Source: Symbiodinium sp. CCMP2592
Lineage: Eukaryota; Sar; Dinophyceae; Suessiales; Symbiodiniaceae
Length of the DNA stretch: 64,000 nucleotides
Reading direction: 5' to 3'
NCBI GenBank assembly: GCA_905221615.1
Contig: CAJNDT010002802.1
Location: 199,001-263,000 of the forward strand
In this document: positions 22,841 through 30,672 of the stretch, piece by piece
Position numbering within the stretch: position 1 is the first letter of the stretch
Layout: every line of letters begins with the position of its first letter
Program-made: the position numbers and the translations under genes
Notes under the pieces: model-generated
Told to the model about the DNA's origin: nothing
Seen by the model: the letters and a program-made list of their open reading frames with translations, nothing else
The model's database searches: none

Positions 22841-24390
22841 ATTTTCTGCAGGGCGCCGCCCTGCTCCGCCGAGAGCTCGGGAAGCCTCGAGGGAGCCTTG
22901 GGCCACGTTAGAGCGCGCAGGGGGCGCCTTGGGGTTTTTTAGGGGCTTTTTAGGGTTTTTAGGGATTTGAAGGGGTTGTTAAGGATTTTTTAGGGTTCTC
23001 TAGATTTTTAGGCTTTTTAGGGGTTTTTCGGGGAATTTAGAAGTTATTAGGGGTTTTTAGGGTTTTTTGGGAGTATAGGGAGGGTTTAAAGGAGTTTAGG
23101 GGGGTTTACAGGTGTTTAGGGGCGTTTAGGGGTGTTTAGGAGTTTAGGAGTTGAGGGGGGGTTTAAGGGCTTTTAGGGGTTGAGGGGGTTTTAGTTTTTG
23201 AGGGTTTTTTGGTGGTTTACGGGTTTAGGGTTTTTTCGGGGTTTAGGGTTTTAGGGGTTAGGGCTGTGGGGTTTTTGCGGGGTGTTGAATATGAGTGGTT
23301 AGGGGTTTTGGGTAAGAGAGGGGTTGGCTCTGGATGTTGACGGGGTTCAGGGTTGAAGTTTTGGGGTTTTCGTTGTAGGCCTTTGGGATTGGGGTTTCCA
23401 GTTTACTGTGAAAGGGCTTCGACAACCCCGGCCCCAGACCATAGATCGTACGAATCTTGTTTCGATCCCACAGCTACAGCTCTCATGTCATGTGCTCCGA
23501 ACCCCAAGCTCCCATTCTCACACTTAACTTTCAAGTCCTTAACCCGAACCGGAATAGAGTGTAGGGTTAAAGGCTCTGACCCGAAAGTCGGACCCCACAG
23601 CCTCAACTCTAGACGGTACAAATAGGAATCCGGCTGACCTCCCTGTCGCCTGGCGCCGACAAGTGCTTCAGAGGCAGATTTGCGACAACGATTTCGGGCT
23701 GACAATTTAGGAGTTATTTAGGCTAGATGACTTGATGGACAAGGATTCATGAATCACGGTTTAGGGTGAATCCTCGCATAGACGAAGAAGAGTCGTGTCG
23801 TTGTGAAGGGATCTCAGAAAAGGGCTAAGCGCATGAGCCGTAAACATCGAAAGACTTGCAGATTTCTTGGAAGCTCTGCAAACCTCAGCCTGGCAAATCT
23901 AAAACATGAAGGCCGGCTTCCAGCGGCGCTGCTTCCAGAGGACCCACCGGCTACAGGGCTCTGTCCACGTCTATGTCCCGGGCCGGATCACTGTCACACA
24001 TTGCTGTCTCCACAACCCTGAACACAAAGCCCGACACCCGGAAGTTGAGGCGTCCTTCTTGAATTTCAGTTTTCAACTTCATCTTCTCTAATTAGCTTAG
24101 AAGGACTTGGGGTTTGGGCGGTCGGGCTGCTTCAGAGGGGTTGGGGTGGGATCCGTCACATGGAAGATGCAGCTCCATGGAACAAGGGCCTCAACGACCA
24201 ATCGCGCAATGCATCAGCATCCACCTTGTCGGTGCCTATACTCTTGAGCAGGGCGCCTTGACTCTCCTCCCAACAATAAGTCGCGGAGTGCCTGAGACCT
24301 CCAGCGCATGGATGCTTCGTGCACAAAACATAGATGCCAGAGCATCAAGCATAAAATGCATAAGACACTATGACTATAACATAGTTAGCA
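22841..24390. other. GGGTTTA-rich DNA and unassigned sequence, no supportable gene
   Basis: 22920-23300 is degenerate TTTAGGG/GGGGTTT text in the orientation opposite to the arrays before it, so telomere-like repeats face each other across about 22850-22920. From 23340 to 24390 only short competing frames exist. Confidence 0.45.
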
Positions 24391-24391
24391 A

Positions 24392-24548
24392 AGATCTCTC
24401 TCCCTCTCTCTCTCTCTCTCCCTCCCTCTCTCTCTCTCTCTCTCTCCCTCTCCCTCTCTCCCTCCCTCCCTCCCTCCCTCCGTCCCTCTCTCTCTCTGTC
24501 GTCTCCGTCTCCGTCTCCGTCTCCGTCTCCGTCTCCGTCTCCGTCTCC

Positions 24549-24610
<62 letters not shown>
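24392..24610. repeat. (TC)n microsatellite with (CCGTCT)n block, 5' of the LINE
   Basis: A TCTC/CCTC tract contains a hexamer block (TCCGTC repeats) at about 24499-24552. It ends where the large retroelement begins. A similar (TC)n tract in the same orientation lies at the element's other end. Confidence 0.95.
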
Positions 24611-24675
24611 AAGCACCACGGCTCAGACCGGCTCTACAAGCAGAGCTTTGTATATACAGCCGGGTGCCGCATGAC

Positions 24676-25143
24676 ATGGCGTCTTCTCATGCTGCTTTCA
24701 ATGGTGAGTCTAGTGGCAAGTGCGCTGACCTTTCTGCCAGTACCGACAGGACCTCCGAATCGATCCGCAACCCCAACAAAATTAGCCACGCGTGGTTGGG
24801 ACCCGACTCAGGACCCGATTCAGGATCTGCAACCGGCCCCGTACGGGAGTCCGTGTTGGAACAGCGCTCCGTCATTGATCAGGGCCCGTGTGATATGGAC
24901 TGCTCTGCCGACACACCCGCAGAGTGCATTTTACTCTCCAAACTTGGATCTACACCGAAAAGGAAGGTGCGCCGCAGAACCTCCATACTTAGGTCACAGG
25001 ATCTTCTCGCTGTGCAGGCGCTGGAACAGGCACAGCGCAAGCACGATGCCACTTACGGCCCCTATCAGGGTGCCGATCAGGTTACGTCCCTGGCTCAGAA
25101 CTCTGAGAGTACTTCAGCACTGGACTTGCACTCCATGGATTGA
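24676..25143 (+). CDS. LINE first ORF, basic Ser-rich protein, unknown
   Basis: 155 codons from ATG at 24676. The product is Ser/Asp/Gly-rich in its first half and ends with a basic helical part (TPKRKVRRRTSILRSQDLLA, then QALEQAQRKHD) that could bind nucleic acid, as LINE ORF1 products do. No ORF1 domain (RRM, CCHC) is visible. Another frame starts at ATG 24671 and stays open to 25900, with a signal-peptide-like start (TWRLLMLLSMVSLVASALTF), but its remainder is Arg/Pro/Ser-rich and looks unselected. Which frame is used is uncertain. Confidence 0.4.
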   Translation: MASSHAAFNGESSGKCADLSASTDRTSESIRNPNKISHAWLGPDSGPDSGSATGPVRESVLEQRSVIDQGPCDMDCSADTPAECILLSKLGSTPKRKVRRRTSILRSQDLLAVQALEQAQRKHDATYGPYQGADQVTSLAQNSESTSALDLHSMD

Positions 25144-25151
25144 GCATGTGA

Positions 25152-25415
25152 ATGCTACCGGCGGCCCCGGTCCCGGGAGCCAGCATCGCTTTCTTGTCTT
25201 TGATGATCGCTGCGAGCGCGCTGCTCGCGGAAGCACTCGCGATGCTCTCCACAGACGGCTCCCTCAGCGGAAGCCGGTCCGAGCCGAGCCCGGTCCCAAG
25301 TCCGGGCCTCGATTTCGAATTGCCCATCACCATCCCGTTTGTCAGGCGAGGGGTGCGAGGGTTGCTGGATACCTTGCCTCAGGTCCAGCAGGAGCGGCTT
25401 ATTCAGCCCTCCTAG
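25152..25415 (+). CDS. LINE small ORF, 87 aa, unknown
   Basis: ATG at 25152 lies 8 bases after the previous stop. The peptide has a hydrophobic Ala/Leu segment (SIAFLSLMIAASALLAEALA) followed by a Ser/Pro stretch and a charged end (VRRGVRGLLDTLPQVQQERL). The hydrophobic segment could be a membrane span or a helical packing element. The tight spacing fits the chain of ORFs in this element. It could be chance; no family is recognised. Confidence 0.3.
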   Translation: MLPAAPVPGASIAFLSLMIAASALLAEALAMLSTDGSLSGSRSEPSPVPSPGLDFELPITIPFVRRGVRGLLDTLPQVQQERLIQPS

Positions 25416-25998
25416 TGCTATCACACACTAGTGCGAAGCCACGAGGTAGGCGATCTTCTTTTTCACCGAGCATCGTTGCAGCCTCAACATGCTGTACTGG
25501 TAATGCAGATCGCGAAACTCAGGTCATCCAGGTTCTCCTGGAAACCATCTTCTTCTTGTACCACCTTCTTGCCTCACCGGCCCTGCTTGGGGACCGCCTG
25601 CTCCGTTATCTTGCTCCTTGTGTAATCCTGACACCACCTCTGCAGGACTGCTGCTCAAGCCCAGGACCCGCACTAGATCCAACCTGTAGGGAGGCATGGG
25701 GGCCACGATCCGACGCAAGCCATCGAGCTGCATTGCCGGTACTGCCGGCCGTGTGGCGAAGAGGCCCAGCTCACAGAAGCCCAAGGCCGCTCTCAAACGC
25801 CCGAGCGTGCCCCGTTCAGTCACGGCCCCTTGCGGGATTTTCTGCTCCTTGTGTTACATCGGGCTCTTGGGGCCTCAGGTTCTCACTCCCAGAGCTCTAA
25901 TCATTACCCTTACCTCTCTGCTGAGATTTCCCTCCCATCTGAGCATAGACGATCCATCTTGGACCCCTGCACAACAGCATCAGGAGGACATATTGGCC

Positions 25999-27204
25999 AT
26001 GGGGAAGAGGGTCGGCCCTCGATCACGATGGCGGCCTGATGGCCGCCGCAGGCGCACCCAAGGAGAAATCGCCAAACGGAAGGCCAAAGCTGCAGAGCGG
26101 GCTGCTCAGGCAGCTGCCCAGGACCAAGACCAGGATCCGACAGACTCTGAGGAGGATGAGGACGGCCCCGAAAGGGAGCCGGTCCCGGCTGACAGAGACG
26201 CGGAAGAAGCAGACGATCAACCCCCAGAGCACGAGCCTGCTGGAGACAGTGTGGAGGTTCTCAATGATCCCAGTTCTGAAGAACAGCTCGAACTGCCACG
26301 CCTTTCTGGAAGCAGGTACGGGCTGAGGCCGGCCCCCGAAAGGGGAGCCGAAATGCGGCATCGCAGTACCCAACGGGGCTACCATCGCTCCAGATCGCCG
26401 GCACGATCACCAGCGCCGAGAAGAAGCCAGAGCTGGCAGGTCGAAACCTCCAAAGCAATGTCGCAGATCTTGCGACACACGGGGCGAGTACGCGAGGACG
26501 GTTATATCCCAGTGACAGAGCTACTGCGGCACCCACGTCTCCGGCAGGCGGGCGCTACCCTGACGGACATTCAGGAGGCGGTGCACGCCAATGACAAGCA
26601 GCGTTTCCAATTGTCATGGCAAGGGCGCGGGCATGGTCGCGAGCTCCTTATCAGGGCTACCCAGGGCCACTCACAGCAGCAAGTTCAGGACGACCTTCTG
26701 CTCACCCGTATTACGGCCCCACATGAGGTGCCGCTGGCTGTTCACGGAACCTACTTTCGACATTACTCCGCGATTTATCACCAAGGCCTGAAAGCGGGAG
26801 GAGACCGAGGGCAGCGGGCCAGGAAACATGTCCATTTCGCCATGGCCCTACCCAGAGATCAACACAGGGCCACTTCTGGAATGAGGAAAGATGTCGAAAT
26901 CCTTCTTTATCTTGACATTCCACGGGCTCTCCGGGACAACATGCGCCTGTATGTCAGCACCAACTCGGTGGTGCTGACGGAAGGCTTCAATGGATGTATT
27001 CCCATCGACTACATCATGAAAGTGCAATATATGCACCGGCAATGTGCCAATGACGTCCCAGGCGATTCCATTCCATCACCCGGCCGCCTGAAGGCGGCCT
27101 TTGCAGCGATTGGTGTCTCACCTCAGGAAGGAAGCCGCGGCCGCTCGCTTCGACCCCTGCAAGGTCATGCCCTCTTTAATCAGACCACCTGTGATCCTTT
27201 CTGA
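25999..27204 (+). CDS. LINE-encoded KptA/Tpt1-family RNA 2'-phosphotransferase
   Basis: 401 codons from ATG 25999; the frame is open further 5', but this Met opens a basic leader (RWRPDGRRRRTQGEIAKRKA) also seen in the next ORF. An acidic/Pro linker follows, then a complete KptA/Tpt1 domain at about residues 150-345: LRH (R159, H160), DGYIPVTELL, IRATQGHS (R219), HGT (H249), a KHVHFA strand, GMRKD (R296), then YVSTNSVVLTEGF. The family's catalytic Arg-His-Arg-Arg set is intact. Tpt1 enzymes use NAD+ to remove internal RNA 2'-phosphates left by tRNA ligation, and some ADP-ribosylate 5'-phosphate ends. A role in retroelement RNA or end processing is inference. The next ORF starts 292 bases downstream. 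Assignment to the family is firm by motif; the substrate is unknown. Confidence 0.85.
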   Translation: MGKRVGPRSRWRPDGRRRRTQGEIAKRKAKAAERAAQAAAQDQDQDPTDSEEDEDGPEREPVPADRDAEEADDQPPEHEPAGDSVEVLNDPSSEEQLELPRLSGSRYGLRPAPERGAEMRHRSTQRGYHRSRSPARSPAPRRSQSWQVETSKAMSQILRHTGRVREDGYIPVTELLRHPRLRQAGATLTDIQEAVHANDKQRFQLSWQGRGHGRELLIRATQGHSQQQVQDDLLLTRITAPHEVPLAVHGTYFRHYSAIYHQGLKAGGDRGQRARKHVHFAMALPRDQHRATSGMRKDVEILLYLDIPRALRDNMRLYVSTNSVVLTEGFNGCIPIDYIMKVQYMHRQCANDVPGDSIPSPGRLKAAFAAIGVSPQEGSRGRSLRPLQGHALFNQTTCDPF

Positions 27205-27496
27205 CTTTGTTCATGCTCAGGTCCTTTCTCACCCGACTCGCTGTCATCAAGCTCCCACCTCGGCTGCACGACCCCAGTGGTTTGTGCCTTCACCCTCTCT
27301 TTTTGAGGGACCGCTCTCACCCCATCCGCGGTATTGGCAGGCTCGGCCTCTACTTGGGCGCCGCCGCCGCTCCGGACAAAGATCTCGCGACAGGTTTTCC
27401 TCTCGGTCCTTCCTTAGCAAGTTCGTGCTTGATTGCTTCCAGTGCCTAAGCTCTCAGCCGACAGGGTTCGCTGACTTCCTGCAGCATTTCTCCATC

Positions 27497-28087
27497 ATGT
27501 ATAGGCCTGCAGGAGGGCCTAGACAGCACTACAGACCCGATGGCACCAGACGCCGAACAGCCGGCGAACTCGCCAAAAGAGCAGCACGAGCTGCTGCCAA
27601 GGCCCAGGGCACGGACGGAGCTCAACCGTCCCAGTCAGCTACCCCTGCGATGCCGAAAGGGCAGCAGTTGACTGTGGGACAAGGCATGGCTCCACCGCCA
27701 AAGCAGGTGCCAGTCGACGGCCCCACCACGGGTGCCGGAGATGCCTTCACGAACTCAGGAATGGGATCTACGACAGCTACGCCGGCAGCCAACTCCGCTG
27801 TCACTGGATCGCGCCCCAAGGAGTCGCAGAATGCTGGTTCCTGGACACCGGTGCTACCAAAGGCCAGACTACCTCCTCCACCACCTGTTCCTTTGTCCAA
27901 GAAGGCGAGTGGGAAGGGCCTGGGACGAGGACCTCCGCCTGCACCGAAGCAATTGGAGTGGGTTCCTAAACGTACCAAAGCTCCCCCACCGGGCATTGAC
28001 ACAACCCTGGGAGGGGCACAAGCGGCACCAGCGGAACCAGTGAGGCCAGCGACGGCGACCGAAGTCAGACCGGGGAGCCGACCTTGA
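27497..28087 (+). CDS. LINE proline-rich ORF sharing the leader motif of the Tpt1 ORF
   Basis: 196 codons from ATG 27497. The N-terminus (HYRPDGTRRRTAGELAKRAA) matches the N-terminus of the Tpt1 ORF (pattern RPDGxRRRTxGExAKRxAxAA). The rest is disordered and rich in Pro, Ala, Thr and Lys (LPPPPPVPLSKKASGKG; GRGPPPAPKQLEWVPKRTKA), suggesting an RNA-binding or scaffold protein. The frame is open upstream to 27101, but that part lacks protein character. The stop lies 23 bases before the next ATG. No family is recognised; a gag/ORF1-like role is a guess. Confidence 0.5.
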   Translation: MYRPAGGPRQHYRPDGTRRRTAGELAKRAARAAAKAQGTDGAQPSQSATPAMPKGQQLTVGQGMAPPPKQVPVDGPTTGAGDAFTNSGMGSTTATPAANSAVTGSRPKESQNAGSWTPVLPKARLPPPPPVPLSKKASGKGLGRGPPPAPKQLEWVPKRTKAPPPGIDTTLGGAQAAPAEPVRPATATEVRPGSRP

Positions 28088-28110
28088 CAACCACATCATT
28101 GACCCTGCGA

Positions 28111-28926
28111 ATGGATGCTGGTCAACCGCAGAAAAAACGTCGCAGCAAAACAGTGCCGCCGCCAAACACTGCACCTGCCCTTGATGCGCTGCGGCTCAAA
28201 TGGGACTTACTGCTGCGGGTTCACGAGGCAGCGGCTGAACTTCAAGACGCAGATGTACCTCACCTTCTCCACTTATACCAGGCGGCCGGCGGGTATACAG
28301 CAAGACACCATGACTTTCATCTCATGAGAGACAAGCTCATGCAAGAGGGTGTCGTCGGCCCCTCAGGGGTGCCGCTACCTTTGCCTCCAGTGGGTAATTA
28401 CATCCTAAGTCTCGGAGTGAGCATCCTCGGCTTAGAGAGCAGTGGTTACCTACCCCAGATCAGCAGCTCGAGCACGTGCGGGGACCTGATTGAAGCCTGG
28501 TCACTGGCTCTCTGGGAAAGCTCCCGTCGTGATCTGCTCGAACAACTTGGGGAACTTTTTACGCTGTTGCACAGTCTGGTCAGCAACATACCCCGCCGGG
28601 TTTACGATTCCCTCCCATGGAGAATCTCGCTCGAACAGCTGACCATGGTGTTCCACATGTGGCTCGGGTCTCCGGTTGCTCCTGCCCTCACTGATCAAGA
28701 AGCTGCTGCTCCAGGCCCACTTACTCTCCAAGACCGTCTTTTCCGGGCTCGTTCCCTTTCGCCGCGAAGCGGCCCCTTTTCGGAGAGCCGATCCCCTGCG
28801 ATGGAGGAGGCATATATGCTTTCCAGTGTTCCTGCAAGTGCTGAGCCAGGTCCACCCCTACAGTTGTTGCCTGCCCAAGTACTAGCCATCATCTGTAGCC
28901 AGCAACTCCTTTCTGTCGTATGCTGA
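28111..28926 (+). CDS. LINE ORF of 271 aa, helical, unknown
   Basis: From ATG 28111 (MDAGQPQKKRRSKTVPPPN), which begins with a basic, NLS-like cluster. A helical body follows (LRLKWDLLLRVHEAAAELQD; then a His/Tyr-rich segment YTARHHDFHLMRDKLMQEGV; then DLLEQLGELFTLLHSLVSNI), then a Ser/Pro/Arg C-terminus. The composition is convincingly coding. The TGA overlaps the ATG of the next ORF (ATGCTGA at 28920-28926), suggesting coupled re-initiation. The helical body could be a multimerising ORF1-type domain, but no motif identifies it. Confidence 0.55.
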   Translation: MDAGQPQKKRRSKTVPPPNTAPALDALRLKWDLLLRVHEAAAELQDADVPHLLHLYQAAGGYTARHHDFHLMRDKLMQEGVVGPSGVPLPLPPVGNYILSLGVSILGLESSGYLPQISSSSTCGDLIEAWSLALWESSRRDLLEQLGELFTLLHSLVSNIPRRVYDSLPWRISLEQLTMVFHMWLGSPVAPALTDQEAAAPGPLTLQDRLFRARSLSPRSGPFSESRSPAMEEAYMLSSVPASAEPGPPLQLLPAQVLAIICSQQLLSVVC

Positions 28927-29528
28927 GCCGGTGGATTCTCGTTGCTGTGATGGTACCTTTGCATCCCCTTACTCCTTTCTCAGGTCCAAGCACTACGTCC
29001 TGGGACAGCAGTCGCCTTCTCGGTTGCCGGCGCAACCCCAAGGCCCGAGTAGCTTCAGCAAAGGTTCGTGTCGTTACACGCATGCTCATATGTCTCTGTT
29101 TTTGCCTGACTCTAGGCTTAGCCAAAGGCGACCCTGGTTCGACTGCCCCCACTACCCCTCCCCCCCCAGCGGCGGATCAACAAACCAGCTCTGCTCCTCA
29201 ACACGAGGGCCAACCTATCCGTCCTGCACCTGTTCATGCAGGACGCCACTATCTGAGTCCCCGCGCTATCATTCGTAAACGTGCTCTACGCCGTGCCATA
29301 GGGCGTGCGACTCGGACTCCTACCCACACCACCACGTATCGAGGTAGGGTGTGTGCTCTCAATACGTTGCAGGGTGCCACAGCTCGTTCCACCACTCGGC
29401 CCGCTGGGCGGAGCCGCCCTCAGGTTACTGACCACCGCAAGGGCCCCAGGTTGCGAGCCATGACTTGGAACGTAGGAGGGCTCTCGCAGGACGCCTGCAT
29501 GGTTGGAAGTCCAGATCTGGTTACATAA
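28920..29528 (+). CDS. LINE ORF2 N-terminus: linker and start of endonuclease
   Basis: The ATG at 28920 overlaps the previous stop. The first 60 residues include hydrophobic stretches, the second of which (RMLICLCFCLTLGLAKGD) resembles a membrane or signal segment. A Pro/Thr/Arg-rich linker follows, then RLRAMTWNVGGLSQDA, the first motif of an APE-type endonuclease (the Asn of TWN). The frame then stops within about 40 bases, whereas the endonuclease continues in the frame of 29503-30672. A one-base change near 29495 is therefore the likeliest cause. The linker looks low-complexity and the true ORF2 start could be further in. Confidence 0.55.
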   Translation: MLSRWILVAVMVPLHPLTPFSGPSTTSWDSSRLLGCRRNPKARVASAKVRVVTRMLICLCFCLTLGLAKGDPGSTAPTTPPPPAADQQTSSAPQHEGQPIRPAPVHAGRHYLSPRAIIRKRALRRAIGRATRTPTHTTTYRGRVCALNTLQGATARSTTRPAGRSRPQVTDHRKGPRLRAMTWNVGGLSQDACMVGSPDLVT

Positions 29529-30672
29529 CCAAGAAGACTATGACCTTGTCTTTCTGCAGGAATCGCACTGGCGATTCACCAACTCCTGGTGCCTGCCTCG
29601 GTTTCATGTCTTTCATAGTGGTACCTCAGACCATCGCTTTCAAGGGTGCATGATCTTGGTGCGCAAGTCTCTAGCTCCCTTCGAAGACATCCGATGGTCC
29701 ACGCCACTTCAGGGCCACCTTCTGCATCTCCGACTCCCCATCAAGGGGCGAGACGTTGACCTAATCAATGTGTACCAATATGCTTTTCACACCGGCCCTG
29801 ACCAGGCAGCCGTTCTACACAAGAGAGAAAGAGTTCTGCACCACCTGGAGAAAACCCTCTCCTCGCTGCCTATTCGTAATGTCTTGCTGATGGGGGGAGA
29901 CTTTAATACTACCGGTACTAGGGACACCCGTGTGTATGGTCCTGGCACCCTAATTAGTCACCACCCCCACGCTGACAGACACCTTCTCGTCAATCTGGCC
30001 TCCACACACAAACTCACGGCCCTCAACACGTGGTGCCGAGGCTCCCAATCCTTTACGTATGAGCACGATAATGCTAAGAGCCACATTGACTTTTTCTTTG
30101 CACGCGAAGCCCAGGTCGATGGCCTTGCCAGGCAGGCCAAACCTGACCATGCTTTTCACCTGTTGCGTTGGAGAGGGGGAGCCCGGCACCACCCAGTCTC
30201 GGTTTCTTTACCCGCGATACACTATCAAACTGCGCCACCTGCCGCCGAAGTGCACCGACACAAGGCTGCCCGGTACGACTCTGAACAACCCAGCTCGTGC
30301 ATTCAAACCTTTCGCGACAGCCTCGCAGAGTCCCTACCAGCCCAACCTACCCCTGAACAGCTCGACGAAGCCTTGCAGTATGCAGCTCGTAAACTGCTCC
30401 CTGCTAGCCGCGGCCCTCCAACCCCGAGTGTTGCCGACAAGGTTCAAGGCACGGTGAAAGACATGTGGACCAGTCGCCAAGTTGCCCTGCGCTATGCGGT
30501 TGATACACTACGTCCCCTGACGGTTCCGGCCCAGATTCGACACTGGCGACAAACCGGAAATCGACTGTGGCTTAGCCTTGCAAATCTGTTCACCGCCTGG
30601 AAGCACCAGGCCCAATACTTGCACCTTCATCGTCAATTACGCAAACGTGGTCGCAAGGCAAACGCGCCTTGA
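29503..30672 (+). CDS. LINE ORF2: APE-type endonuclease domain
   Basis: Continues the endonuclease after the frameshift: DLVFLQESHW (catalytic Glu), LINVYQYAFHTG, LLMGGDFNTTG (Asp/Asn active-site motif), SHIDFFFA, and KPDHAFHLLRW as the terminal Asp-His motif. These are the expected order and spacing of LINE APE-like endonucleases that nick target DNA to prime reverse transcription. The last 150 residues form the helical linker before the RT (LDEALQYAARKLLPASRG; WRQTGNRLWLSLANLFTAWK). The frame ends at 30672, while the linker continues as LDEQLQQAWQADRQGDKSA in the next frame, so a second frameshift lies near 30655. The nominal first Met is not a real start. Confidence 0.85.
   Translation: MEVQIWLHNQEDYDLVFLQESHWRFTNSWCLPRFHVFHSGTSDHRFQGCMILVRKSLAPFEDIRWSTPLQGHLLHLRLPIKGRDVDLINVYQYAFHTGPDQAAVLHKRERVLHHLEKTLSSLPIRNVLLMGGDFNTTGTRDTRVYGPGTLISHHPHADRHLLVNLASTHKLTALNTWCRGSQSFTYEHDNAKSHIDFFFAREAQVDGLARQAKPDHAFHLLRWRGGARHHPVSVSLPAIHYQTAPPAAEVHRHKAARYDSEQPSSCIQTFRDSLAESLPAQPTPEQLDEALQYAARKLLPASRGPPTPSVADKVQGTVKDMWTSRQVALRYAVDTLRPLTVPAQIRHWRQTGNRLWLSLANLFTAWKHQAQYLHLHRQLRKRGRKANAP

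Noticed and set aside
22447-22842. 131-codon minus frame of VEGLGALGFR repeats
   Set aside because: Product of a 30-bp telomere-like tandem repeat; no non-repeat sequence or start context supports a gene.
24671-25900. 409-codon frame with a signal-peptide-like start
   Set aside because: After the first 25 residues it is Arg/Pro/Ser-rich without protein pattern and overlaps two better small ORFs; mentioned under the first LINE ORF only.
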